Shown one piece after another: positions 25,549 to 33,665 of a stretch of DNA of 64,000 bases. The notes beneath the pieces are model-generated. The model was not told the DNA's origin. It did not search any database and saw only the letters and a program-made list of their open reading frames with translations. A program made the translations under genes and the position numbers. Within the stretch, counting starts at the first letter, position 1; each line of letters begins with the position of its first letter. Source of the stretch: Clostridium sp. Marseille-P299 (GTDB lineage: Bacteria > Bacillota > Clostridia > Lachnospirales > Lachnospiraceae). Where the stretch lies: contig NZ_FJVE01000007.1 in the NCBI RefSeq assembly GCF_900078195.1, forward strand, positions 372,001-436,000, in the 5' to 3' direction.

Positions 25549-27327
25549 ATGAAAGAAAAATGGATATTAGAAGCAAAAAAAGCAGATTTTAATGCTATAG
25601 GTATGAAATATAATATAAATCCCGTATTAGCACGTATTATGGTGAATCGAGGAATCTCTGAAGATAATCAAATAAGAAAGTATTTATTTGGAACCTTTGA
25701 AGACATGCATGATCCAAGGCAGATGAAAGATCTAGAAAAAGCTGCTAGTATGCTTGCTAATGCGATAAAAACCAATCAGATTATTACAATTGCAACGGAT
25801 TTTGATAATGATGGATTATTGTCTGGGCATACTTTACATACCGCAATTAAGCGTATTGGAGGAAAAGCAATTATTGATGCACCAAATAGGGTGTTAGAAG
25901 GTTATGGACTTAATCGACGTATTGTTGATGATGCGCTTTTGGCTGGTAGTAAGTTTTTAATTACTTGTGATAATGGGATTGCCGCATTTGATGCAATTGA
26001 ATATGCGAAAGAGCTAGGTTTTACGGTGGTTGTAACAGATCATCATGAAGTTGGCTTTGAGGAAGATGAGAGTGGAGTAAGACGTTTTATTTTACCGAAA
26101 GCAGATGCAATTGTGAATCCAAAGCAGAGTGATTGCCATTATCCTTTTAAAGGTTTATGCGGTGCTGGAGTTGTGTTTAAGTTAATTCAAGTTCTTTATG
26201 AGCTCTTTGATATACCAAGTGAGGAATTATATGAATTGCTAGAATTTACAGCTATTGCAACCGTAGCAGATGTTATGGATTTAGTGGATGAAAATCGTAT
26301 CATTGTAAAAAAAGGTTTGGAACGCATCAAAGATACTAAAAATCTTGGTTTAAAGGCATTAATTGAAGAAAATCAATTACGTAAAGATAAAATAAGTGCC
26401 TATCATATAGGATTTATTATTGGTCCATGCTTTAATGCAGCTGGAAGGCTGGAAACTGTGAAGCTAGCCTTTGATCTTTTGCAAGCTAAGACAGAGGATG
26501 AGGCCAATAGACTCGCCGTAGAGTTAAAAGAATTAAATGATAGTAGAAAAGATCTTACTCTAAAAGGGGTTGAGCAAGCATTTGATATTATTGATTCAAC
26601 AGATTTAAAAGATGACAAGGTATTACTTGTTAAGTTAAAAGATACCCATGAAAGTTTGGTAGGAATTATAGCTGGACGAGTACGTGAAATGTACCACAAG
26701 CCTGCTATTGTGTTTACAAATGTAGAAGATGGCCTAAAAGGATCTGGTAGATCCATCGAAGCCTACAATATGTTTGAAGAGTTAAATAGTTGTAGAGATT
26801 TACTTAGTCGTTTTGGTGGTCATAAAATGGCGGCGGGTCTTTCTTTAAAAGAAGAAAATTATGACGAACTAAGAAGACGATTAAATGAAGAAAGTACTCT
26901 TACCGAAGAAGATTTTATACCGACGGTTCGTATTGATGTACCTATGCCCATTGGTTATATCACAGAAAAGTTTGTAGATGAGTTAGAATTACTCGAGCCT
27001 TTTGGAAAAGGAAATTCAAAACCAATATTTGCGGAACAACATTTTAATATTTGTAGTGGTAAAATTCTTGGGAAGAATCAAAATGTACTAAAGATGATTT
27101 TAATGAATCAGAATGGTTCTATTATTGAAGCACTATATTTTGGAGATATTGATAAGTTCAATGAGTTTTTAACAGATGAATATGGAGAAGTTGAAGTTTC
27201 TAATATGTATAAAGGAAGAAATTCATCCATCGACGTTGCATTTACTTATTATCCAAGTATTAATGAATACATGGGGAATAAGACAACTCAGATTATTATT
27301 CAAAATTACTGCAGAATTAAGCGTTAG
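25549..27327 (+). CDS. recJ: RecJ-like single-strand DNA exonuclease (DHH/DHHA1)
   Basis: The 592-residue product has DHH-superfamily motifs in order: I TDFDNDG, II ITCDNGI, III VTDHHEVG and IV IATVADVMDL. A DHHA1 part follows with GIIAGRV, GSGRSIEAYNMFEEL and FGGHKMAAG, then an OB-type segment (LEPFGKGNSKPIF). RecJ degrades 5' ended single strands in repair and recombination using Mn or Mg. Motif I reads DFDND where most RecJ have DYDVD/DYDAD. All metal Asp residues are kept. It is slightly longer than the common core, and a second canonical RecJ elsewhere in the genome is possible. AGGAG precedes the ATG. Confidence 0.9.
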   Translation: MKEKWILEAKKADFNAIGMKYNINPVLARIMVNRGISEDNQIRKYLFGTFEDMHDPRQMKDLEKAASMLANAIKTNQIITIATDFDNDGLLSGHTLHTAIKRIGGKAIIDAPNRVLEGYGLNRRIVDDALLAGSKFLITCDNGIAAFDAIEYAKELGFTVVVTDHHEVGFEEDESGVRRFILPKADAIVNPKQSDCHYPFKGLCGAGVVFKLIQVLYELFDIPSEELYELLEFTAIATVADVMDLVDENRIIVKKGLERIKDTKNLGLKALIEENQLRKDKISAYHIGFIIGPCFNAAGRLETVKLAFDLLQAKTEDEANRLAVELKELNDSRKDLTLKGVEQAFDIIDSTDLKDDKVLLVKLKDTHESLVGIIAGRVREMYHKPAIVFTNVEDGLKGSGRSIEAYNMFEELNSCRDLLSRFGGHKMAAGLSLKEENYDELRRRLNEESTLTEEDFIPTVRIDVPMPIGYITEKFVDELELLEPFGKGNSKPIFAEQHFNICSGKILGKNQNVLKMILMNQNGSIIEALYFGDIDKFNEFLTDEYGEVEVSNMYKGRNSSIDVAFTYYPSINEYMGNKTTQIIIQNYCRIKR

Positions 27328-27460
27328 ACAAAAAGTGATAAAGTATCGAGTATAGAATTAAAAGTATAGAATCAAAGATAGAGAATCATAAATATAAATC
27401 TAAAATAAAAATAGAAAGGACTGCTTTATTTATATAATCAAAGCAGTTAAGAGGAAGCAT

Positions 27461-27772
27461 ATGCAAGAAGAATTAATGAATAAAAACACAGATTTAAAAG
27501 AATTATTTGTACAGCAAAAGTATGAGGAAATGATAGAGTTCTTAGATGGACTTACTAACGAAGAAAAGATTGAATTAGCATATTTTAATATGGAAGTTAT
27601 AGAGAAGTATTATAATACTCAAAAATATGATTTAATTAAACAGTATTTAACATTTGTTGCATATTGCAGTTTTATATTTGAATATACTGCAAAAAGTGGA
27701 TTATTAGAGGAAACAAAGGTAGAAGAGTGGAATACATTATTTGCAAATATCTTTGAAATTGTAAAAAGATAG
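27461..27772 (+). CDS. Hypothetical small helical protein
   Basis: I do not recognise it. The 103-residue product is acidic and predicted all-helical, with short amphipathic repeats (LKELFVQQKYEEMIEFLDGL, IEKYYNTQKYDLIKQYL) that resemble a pair of TPR-like hairpins. No Cys cluster, signal peptide or membrane segment. GAGGAAG precedes the ATG. It follows the RecJ-like gene by 133 bases, has its own terminator, and shows no context that reveals a role. Confidence 0.65.
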   Translation: MQEELMNKNTDLKELFVQQKYEEMIEFLDGLTNEEKIELAYFNMEVIEKYYNTQKYDLIKQYLTFVAYCSFIFEYTAKSGLLEETKVEEWNTLFANIFEIVKR

Positions 27773-27890
27773 ATTGCGAATGCCTTTTAACGAAGGAATA
27801 TATCATAATAATTAGTTGTTTAAAATTGAACGATTAGAATAAGAATCTAAGATATCAATATAGACAAGATAACAATTAAGATAAAGATTA

Positions 27891-27940
27891 AAAAGAAGAA
27901 ACTCGTAGGATTAAAAGTAATCAAGGAGTTTCTTCTTTTA
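27891..27940 (+). terminator. Terminator after the small helical protein gene
   Basis: AAAAGAAGAAACTC pairs perfectly with GAGTTTCTTCTTTT. Confidence 0.87.
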
Positions 27941-28033
27941 TAATAGAAAAAGTATTTAAAAAGCTTCTTATTTATTCAATATAAATCTACTTCAGGAGAG
28001 CTTTCATTTCTATATTAAAAAGTATTCATATCT

Positions 28034-28840
28034 CTAATCAATTCGACGAAATTGATTGGAGGAAATTAATGCAGGACGTAATGCCGTATATAAGATTACT
28101 GCAACAATAACCGCTGCAATCGCATTAACAAAGGTAGTACTAGCACCGATTTTAGCCCAGATAGAAGCAACGTCTGCAGGAATATTTAATACATAGCGTT
28201 TGTAAAAGTAACCAACAAGTGGATCTGCAACGACATTAAAAGCCATTCCACAAGTAGAGGAAATAATTGCGATTCGAAGAATTTTTTTCTTATTATGCTC
28301 TTTGCTAATATGGAATATTTTATGGGCAACAAAACCAACAATTAGGCCAATGCATAGTTTTAAAATAAGAGTTTTAGGTGCGCTAGTTACGTAATCAGAG
28401 GTTAAATCTGCAATTGTCATACCGATGGAGCCAGCGAGTCCTCCCCATAATCCACCTAGCAATAAAGCAGCTAGGACACAAAAAGTGTTCCCAATATGAA
28501 GGGCAGTTTTTTCTGTACCAACAGGGATTGGTATTTTAAGATATTGAAAGCCAATATAGCAAAGGGCAGCAAGTAAAGCTGCTTGAGTCATTGTTTTAAC
28601 TTGATCAGAATGAGATTCATTGGTTGTTGATTGCTTTTTTATAAGTAAGTAAAGACTCGTTAATACTAAAATCACTCCAATGATTAAAGCAATTAAACTG
28701 TAAATAATTAAAGTATCATTGGCGGTTACTCCAACGTCGATTTTACTCTTATAACCATAAATAAGTAGAGCAATGGATACGCATGTAAGTAATATTCCGA
28801 TGATTAAATTCAGCCGTTTCGTTTTTAAGTTTGTTTTCAT
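28034..28840 (-). CDS. ECF transporter substrate-binding (S) subunit, vitamin unknown
   Basis: The 268-residue product has two N-terminal membrane segments (about residues 10-27 and 43-68), then a typical ECF S-component core. That core is TQAALLAALCYIGFQYLKIPIP, HIGNTFCVLAALLLGGLWGGLAGSIGMTIADL and further helices to residue 255. Such proteins capture vitamins or cofactor precursors and pair with a shared EcfT/EcfA module encoded elsewhere. No energising genes lie in the window. The extra two N-terminal helices are unusual. I see no recognisable riboswitch in the upstream 150 bases. Substrate unknown. Confidence 0.8.
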   Translation of the reverse strand: MKTNLKTKRLNLIIGILLTCVSIALLIYGYKSKIDVGVTANDTLIIYSLIALIIGVILVLTSLYLLIKKQSTTNESHSDQVKTMTQAALLAALCYIGFQYLKIPIPVGTEKTALHIGNTFCVLAALLLGGLWGGLAGSIGMTIADLTSDYVTSAPKTLILKLCIGLIVGFVAHKIFHISKEHNKKKILRIAIISSTCGMAFNVVADPLVGYFYKRYVLNIPADVASIWAKIGASTTFVNAIAAVIVAVILYTALRPALISSNQFRRID

Positions 28841-28990
28841 AAGTAGTCCTCCCTATCATCTACATCTGTATTATCCGTATATTACCATTTAACTGGCAAT
28901 GTGAAAACGACCAGATTAAGAGTTTTTAGACATACCAGAAGGCATACACCTTTGATGACTATTCCTGTTAGTAGAATAAATTTAATGAAA

Positions 28991-29024
28991 AAGGAGCTTT
29001 AGCAAAAATATGCTTAAGCTCCTT
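28991..29024 (-). terminator. Terminator after thiT
   Basis: AAGGAGCTTTAGCA pairs with TGCTTAAGCTCCTT with one mismatch. The minus-strand exit is T-rich. Confidence 0.8.
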
Positions 29025-29087
29025 AAATATAACCTTTTTACTAAGTAGTAATAGGATTTGCGAATATCTGTTTTACTATTCTTAAAT

Positions 29088-29771
29088 TTATTCAGTAATC
29101 ATAGCCTTTACGTGTTTTAGTGCACCAGATATTGCAGGAACGAAAAGTAATACCACAGTAATAATAGCTTCTGGTATTATGTACATACCATTATAAACTA
29201 GCGAATAAACAGGAGCGCTCATACCAGAACCTTCTGCATAAGATGCGAAGAATATAAGGCCTGATAAAAAAGAAAAGAAATAACGTCCAAGAACACCTGT
29301 GATATAACCCTTAATTAGTCCGTTCTTTTTATTCGAAAAGATACCGGATAATCCCAAAGCACCAAACGCAAGAGGATAATCTACAAGCATCTGTACTGGG
29401 GTGTAAAAGATAGGATCAATTACGAACTGTAATAGACCGTAAGCTATTGCAGTAATAATACCAATCTTAGCTCCATACCAATAACCAATTAAAGCTATGA
29501 AAAACATACTAAACAATGTAACGGAACCACCCATAGGTAATTCTAAAAATTTGAAAAAAGAAGTAACTAAACCAAGAGCCATAGCAAGTGCTGAAAATAC
29601 AAGCTGTTTTGTGGTATAGGTTAGTGCTTTTTCTTTTTTCGGGCGTAATAAAAGTGCAATTACGATTAATCCGATAATAACTGCAATTACGGTTATTACA
29701 CCACTTTTTGTTAGTTGGAAGACATTTTCATCCCAACTATTTGTTGTAGCTTTCGCTAGAAAATCAAACAT
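29088..29771 (-). CDS. thiT: Energy-coupled thiamine transporter S component
   Basis: The 227-residue product has about six membrane segments and ThiT signatures: FFKFLELPMGGSVTLFSMFFIALIGYWYGAKIG, DPIFYTPVQMLVDYPLAFGALGL and GYITGVLGRYFFSFLSG. It captures thiamine with nanomolar affinity and docks on a shared ECF module. A TPP riboswitch directly upstream confirms the substrate class. I chose the ATG at 29771 since AAGGAGG lies upstream. The ORF extension to 29849 runs back into the riboswitch. The ribosome site is inside the expression-platform hairpin. Confidence 0.95.
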   Translation of the reverse strand: MFDFLAKATTNSWDENVFQLTKSGVITVIAVIIGLIVIALLLRPKKEKALTYTTKQLVFSALAMALGLVTSFFKFLELPMGGSVTLFSMFFIALIGYWYGAKIGIITAIAYGLLQFVIDPIFYTPVQMLVDYPLAFGALGLSGIFSNKKNGLIKGYITGVLGRYFFSFLSGLIFFASYAEGSGMSAPVYSLVYNGMYIIPEAIITVVLLFVPAISGALKHVKAMITE

Positions 29772-29806
29772 AAAAAAATCCTCCTTATGATAAAAGCATA
29801 GGAGGG
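29772..29806 (-). promoter_or_regulatory. Expression platform hairpin of the TPP riboswitch
   Basis: On the minus strand CCTCCTATG pairs with CATAAGGAGG (one bulged A), followed at once by seven T and then the thiT ATG. The right arm is the ribosome-binding site. The same hairpin can therefore act as an intrinsic terminator or as a translation lock. Confidence 0.75.
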
Positions 29807-29814
29807 AACCACGA

Positions 29815-29914
29815 TTATAGCTTCCTTCCGCCGGTATTATCCGGATCAAGTCATGAGGGTCAGTACGTACACAAAATAGGTGCAGTACTTCTCAGCGTGG
29901 AGCTCCCCTAGCAC
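29815..29914 (-). ncRNA. TPP riboswitch (THI element) upstream of thiT
   Basis: On the minus strand the conserved blocks appear in order: GGGGAGCTCC, the CTGAGA box, a variable arm ending in ACTGACCC, ATGACTTGATCCGGATAATACCGGCG and GGAAGGAAGC. GCT before GGGG and AGC at the end form the closing helix. These are the standard thiamine pyrophosphate aptamer signatures. Confidence 0.96.
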
Positions 29915-30085
29915 ATTCAGTATAGCAATAATATAAAAAATGTCAACACGTAAATTGCATAATTATGTAATTTGAATGCAGAATTTACGTAGATAAGGGG
30001 TAAAATATGCTTGTATTTCATGCTTTAATTCAATATAATTAGATAGGTTAAACAATTAACCAACCCAAAGATTTCATTGGTATTT

Positions 30086-30126
30086 AGTTCATGATATAAT
30101 GAAAGTGGAGTGAGGTACATAAAAGC
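30086..30126 (+). repeat. Partial copy of the dispersed structured repeat upstream of truA
   Basis: GTTCATGATATAATGAAAG, then GGAGTGAGGTACAT, aligns with the boundary and first third of the luxS-upstream unit, including an extended -10 (TGATATAAT). The later part of the unit is absent or too diverged to align. It lies 90 bases before truA in the same relative orientation. Confidence 0.6.
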
Positions 30127-30213
30127 TCCATTGCAATGAAATTATAAATGTTAGTAACAATAAGTTAATAATAGATTCGTGAAAGATTTATTTACAGCTT
30201 GATAGGAGGAGAT

Positions 30214-30957
30214 ATGAGAAACATTCAATTAACAATTGAGTATGATGGCTCAAGATATGATGGTTGGCAAAAACAAGTTGGCAACTCAAAAAGTATAACA
30301 ATTCAAGACAAAATAGAGGAAGTCTTAAGTCGAATGGATAACGAAAAAGTCGAGGTGTGTGGTGCAGCAAGAACAGAAGCTGGAGTCCATGCATATCGTC
30401 AGATTGCAAATTTCCATACTAATACAGATTTAAAGGTGTATGAAATAAAGCATTATTTAAATCGATTTTTACCAAGAGACATTGCAGTAGTAGAAGCCTT
30501 AGAGGTACCAGAACGTTTTCATGCAAGCTTTAATGCAAAAGCTTTTGTCTATGAATATAAGATTACAACTGGAGAGGTTCCATCTGTATTTGATAGAAAA
30601 TATAATTATTACAGTTTTAAGCGCTTAGACATTGGTCAAATGCAAAAAGCTGCGAAATATTTTATAGGTAATCATGATTTTAAAGCGCTTTCTGATAATA
30701 AGCGAATGAAAAAATCAACGATTCGAACCATTCATGATATTGATATTTACGGGGATAACAAGGAAATAGTAATTACCGTAAAGGGAGATGATTTTTGGCC
30801 TCATATGGTGCGAATTCTTGTGGGCACTTTAATGGAAGTAGGACTTGGAAATTGTGAACCAAGTAAAATGGAGGAAATCATCAGTAGTAAAAATAGAGAG
30901 CTGGCTGGACCAACGGCGGAAGCTAAAGGGCTGTTTTTAGTAGATGTTCTTTATTAA
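30214..30957 (+). CDS. truA: TruA-family tRNA pseudouridine synthase with Glu at the catalytic Asp position
   Basis: The 247-residue product has TruA length and layout: LTIEYDGSRYDGWQKQ at the N-terminus, RFLPRDIAV, FHASFNAKAFVYEYKI, the MVRILVGTLMEVG motif and the AGPTAEAKGLFL C-terminal block. In the active-site loop, however, the canonical RTDAGVHA reads RTEAGVHA, with codon GAA at 30376-30378, residue 55. The catalytic Asp is normally invariant. This is therefore a diverged paralogue with reduced, altered or lost pseudouridylation activity on tRNA positions 38-40. AGGAGG precedes the ATG at 30214. A degenerate Nudix gene follows after 28 bases. Confidence 0.88.
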   Translation: MRNIQLTIEYDGSRYDGWQKQVGNSKSITIQDKIEEVLSRMDNEKVEVCGAARTEAGVHAYRQIANFHTNTDLKVYEIKHYLNRFLPRDIAVVEALEVPERFHASFNAKAFVYEYKITTGEVPSVFDRKYNYYSFKRLDIGQMQKAAKYFIGNHDFKALSDNKRMKKSTIRTIHDIDIYGDNKEIVITVKGDDFWPHMVRILVGTLMEVGLGNCEPSKMEEIISSKNRELAGPTAEAKGLFLVDVLY

Positions 30958-30985
30958 ATACATCTAGGATCTAAGGGAGGTAGTT

Positions 30986-31381
30986 ATGGAAAAGTATAAA
31001 ATAATGGTTAAGGGCATTGTAAAATATGAAAACAAATATTTATTAGTAAAGCGTTGGTATGACGATCGAATAATTAATCCATATCAATGGGAGTTTATCG
31101 ATGGAAAAATAGAGTTTGGGGAATCACCAGATAAAGCCGTGATACGTGTGATTAAGGAAAACCTTGGTCTTGATGCCATTATAAATCGTATCTTGTATAC
31201 GTGGACGTATACTGTAGGGGATGTATTTCATATAGGTATTTGTTATGAATGCTATGGTAGCCAAACCGAGATTATTTTGTCTGAAGATTTACATGACTAT
31301 CGTTTTATTTCACGTGAAGAGTTAGATCAATATATTGAAAATAAAAACATTTTAGAAGATATAAATAGGGCAGACTTGTAA
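30986..31381 (+). CDS. Nudix-fold protein with incomplete Nudix box
   Basis: The 131-residue product has a Nudix fold (IMVKGIVKYENKYLLVKR, WEFIDGKIEFGESPDKAVIRVIKENLGL). In the canonical box G-x5-E-x7-R-E-U-x-E-E-x-G-U, G40, E46 and R54 are kept, the first Glu is Val55, the next Glu58 is kept, and the last Glu is Asn59. Loss of that metal ligand suggests weak or absent hydrolase activity; a binding role is possible. The start lies 28 bases past truA with GGGAGG before the ATG. pyrC begins 19 bases after its end. Substrate unknown. Confidence 0.8.
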   Translation: MEKYKIMVKGIVKYENKYLLVKRWYDDRIINPYQWEFIDGKIEFGESPDKAVIRVIKENLGLDAIINRILYTWTYTVGDVFHIGICYECYGSQTEIILSEDLHDYRFISREELDQYIENKNILEDINRADL

Positions 31382-31400
31382 TTTGAAAGGAGGCAATAAG

Positions 31401-32678
31401 ATGATAACCTTAATAAAAAATGGATATGTAATCGACCCAGCGACTGGGACAGAAGGAAAGTATGATGTATTAATTGAAGATGGTTTAATTAAGGCAGTAG
31501 AGCAAGAAATTAATGCGAACGCAGATGAAGTAATTGATGCTGCTGATAAATATGTAATGCCTGGTTTTATTGACTTGCACGTTCATTTAAGAGAGCCAGG
31601 ATTTGAATATAAAGAGACCATAAAAACAGGAGCAATGTCAGCTGCAGCAGGAGGATACACAACCATTTGTCCGATGCCAAATACCAATCCTGTAATCGAT
31701 AGTAAAGAGATGGTGGAATATTTGCTTACGAAAGCAAAGGAAGATTCCGTTGTCAATATTATACCAATCGGCGCTGTTACAATCGGTCAAATGGGAAAAG
31801 AGTTAGCAGACATAAAAGGTATGGCAAGTGCTGGTGCGTTAGCTATTAGTGAAGATGGAAAGTCTGTTATGGATGTTAATTTATATGTCGAAGGTATGAA
31901 GGCTGCAAAAGAGGCTGGGATAGCGGTTTTTGCACATTGCGAAGATAAGGTATTGGTTCGCGGTGGTTGTATGAACGCAGGAAAAAAGGCGGAAGAATTA
32001 GGTTTTAATGGAATAACCAATGCCGTGGAAGATGTTATCACAGCAAGAGATATCTTTTTGGCGAAAGAGACTGGTGTTTCATTACACTTATGTCACTGCT
32101 CAACAAGTGATTCAGTAAGATTAGTACAAATGGCAAAAGAAATGGGTTTACCAGTAACTGCTGAAGTATGCCCACATCATTTTACAATGTCAGATGACGA
32201 AATACCAGGAGATGATGCAGATTATAAGATGAATCCTCCTCTTAGAAGTAAAATGGATGTAGATGCGTTAAAAGAAGGCCTTAAGAATAATATTATGGAT
32301 GTGATTGCAACGGATCATGCTCCACATGGTGAAGAAGAAAAGAAACGTTCTATGAAATCAGCACCATTTGGAATTGTTGGTTTGGAGACAGCATTTGCAT
32401 TAACAATGACTGAACTTGTAAATAAGGGATATTTAACTCCAATGCAAATGGTAGAAAAAATGAGTTATAATCCTGCAAAAGTGCTTGGAATTGATAAAGG
32501 TAGCCTTGCCCCAGGTAAGGTTGCAGATGTAGTTATTGCAGATCCAAAAGCTTCATATAAGATTGATAAAAATACATTTTTATCGAAGGGAAAGAATACA
32601 CCATTTCATGGAAAAGAAGTGGTAGGTAAGGTAGTATTGACCATGGTAAACGGTAATATTGTATTTGAAAATAAATAA
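31401..32678 (+). CDS. pyrC: Dihydroorotase
   Basis: The 425-residue product is of the class I amidohydrolase kind: zinc ligands in FIDLHVHLREPG, then GGYTTICPMPNTNPV, an HCSTSDS motif, EVCPHHF and CATDHAPHG-type ATDHAPH. It cyclises carbamoyl-aspartate to dihydroorotate in pyrimidine synthesis. I chose the ATG at 31401 behind AAAGGAGG. The TTG at 31383 overlaps that site. pyrF follows after 30 bases, so the two are co-transcribed. No pyrB, pyrD, pyrE, pyrK or PyrR attenuator is visible here. Confidence 0.96.
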   Translation: MITLIKNGYVIDPATGTEGKYDVLIEDGLIKAVEQEINANADEVIDAADKYVMPGFIDLHVHLREPGFEYKETIKTGAMSAAAGGYTTICPMPNTNPVIDSKEMVEYLLTKAKEDSVVNIIPIGAVTIGQMGKELADIKGMASAGALAISEDGKSVMDVNLYVEGMKAAKEAGIAVFAHCEDKVLVRGGCMNAGKKAEELGFNGITNAVEDVITARDIFLAKETGVSLHLCHCSTSDSVRLVQMAKEMGLPVTAEVCPHHFTMSDDEIPGDDADYKMNPPLRSKMDVDALKEGLKNNIMDVIATDHAPHGEEEKKRSMKSAPFGIVGLETAFALTMTELVNKGYLTPMQMVEKMSYNPAKVLGIDKGSLAPGKVADVVIADPKASYKIDKNTFLSKGKNTPFHGKEVVGKVVLTMVNGNIVFENK

Positions 32679-32708
32679 AATAATATAAGTGGAAAGGCTA
32701 GAGAAAAA

Positions 32709-33635
32709 ATGATAAACAAATTAATTAAGAAAATCGAAGATAACAAAGCACCTATCGTTGTTGGACTTGACCCAATGTTAAGTTATATTCCAGAACATAT
32801 TAAAACAAAAGCATATGCAGAGTTTGGGGAAACCTTAGAGGGCGCTGCAGAAGCAATTTGGCAATATAATAAAGGAATTGTAGATGCAACTTACGATTTA
32901 ATCCCTGCTGTTAAGCCTCAAATCGCTATGTATGAGCAATTTGGGATACCAGGAATGATTGCTTTTAAAAAGACAGTTGATTACTGTAAAGAAAAAGATT
33001 TGGTTATCATTGGAGATATTAAACGTGGAGATATCGGCTCTACAAGTGCGGCGTATGCGACAGGACATCTTGGAAAAGTAACTGTTGGAAGCAAGTCTTA
33101 CTATGGATTTGATGAAGACTTTGTTACAGTAAATCCATATCTTGGTTCTGATGGAGTGTTACCATTTATTGATGTTTGTAAAGAAGAAAAGAAAGGATTA
33201 TTCATCCTTGTTAAAACTTCAAATCCTTCTAGTGGGGAATTCCAAGATCAGTTAATCGATGGAAAGCCATTATATGAATTGGTTGGTAAAAAGGTAGCTG
33301 AATGGGGTGAAATGTGCATGGGTGAATCCTATAGCTATATTGGAGCAGTTGTTGGAGCTACTTATCCTGAGATGGGTAAAGTCCTTCGTAAGCTAATGCC
33401 TAAAAACTATATATTAGTTCCAGGATATGGTGCACAAGGTGGAAAAGGCTCAGACTTAGTACATTTCTTTAATGAGGATGGCTTAGGAGCAATTATCAAC
33501 TCTTCAAGAGGTATCATTGCTGCATATAAGCAGGCTGGATATGAGAAGTTTGGTGAAGAAGCATATGCAGATGCATCAAGAAAAGCAGTAATTGATATGT
33601 GTGAAGATATTAAATCGGCACTTGTAAAGAAATAA
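32709..33635 (+). CDS. pyrF: Orotidine 5'-phosphate decarboxylase, long (type 2) form
   Basis: The 308-residue product has VGLDPML near the N-terminus, the catalytic Lys/Asp motif DIKRGDIGSTSAAYA and a late PGYGAQGGK phosphate loop. The length is typical of the longer PyrF subfamily rather than the 230-residue kind. It converts OMP to UMP. It follows pyrC closely. The MATE transporter starts 30 bases later and may be in the same transcript. Confidence 0.96.
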   Translation: MINKLIKKIEDNKAPIVVGLDPMLSYIPEHIKTKAYAEFGETLEGAAEAIWQYNKGIVDATYDLIPAVKPQIAMYEQFGIPGMIAFKKTVDYCKEKDLVIIGDIKRGDIGSTSAAYATGHLGKVTVGSKSYYGFDEDFVTVNPYLGSDGVLPFIDVCKEEKKGLFILVKTSNPSSGEFQDQLIDGKPLYELVGKKVAEWGEMCMGESYSYIGAVVGATYPEMGKVLRKLMPKNYILVPGYGAQGGKGSDLVHFFNEDGLGAIINSSRGIIAAYKQAGYEKFGEEAYADASRKAVIDMCEDIKSALVKK

Positions 33636-33665
33636 TGATATCGCAAAAGGTGGATCGGAAAAAAG

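Noticed and set aside
28841..28985. Riboswitch upstream of the first ECF S-component gene
   Set aside because: A small CTGG/CCAG hairpin is visible, but no core of a known vitamin riboswitch (TPP, FMN, folate, preQ1) could be recognised.
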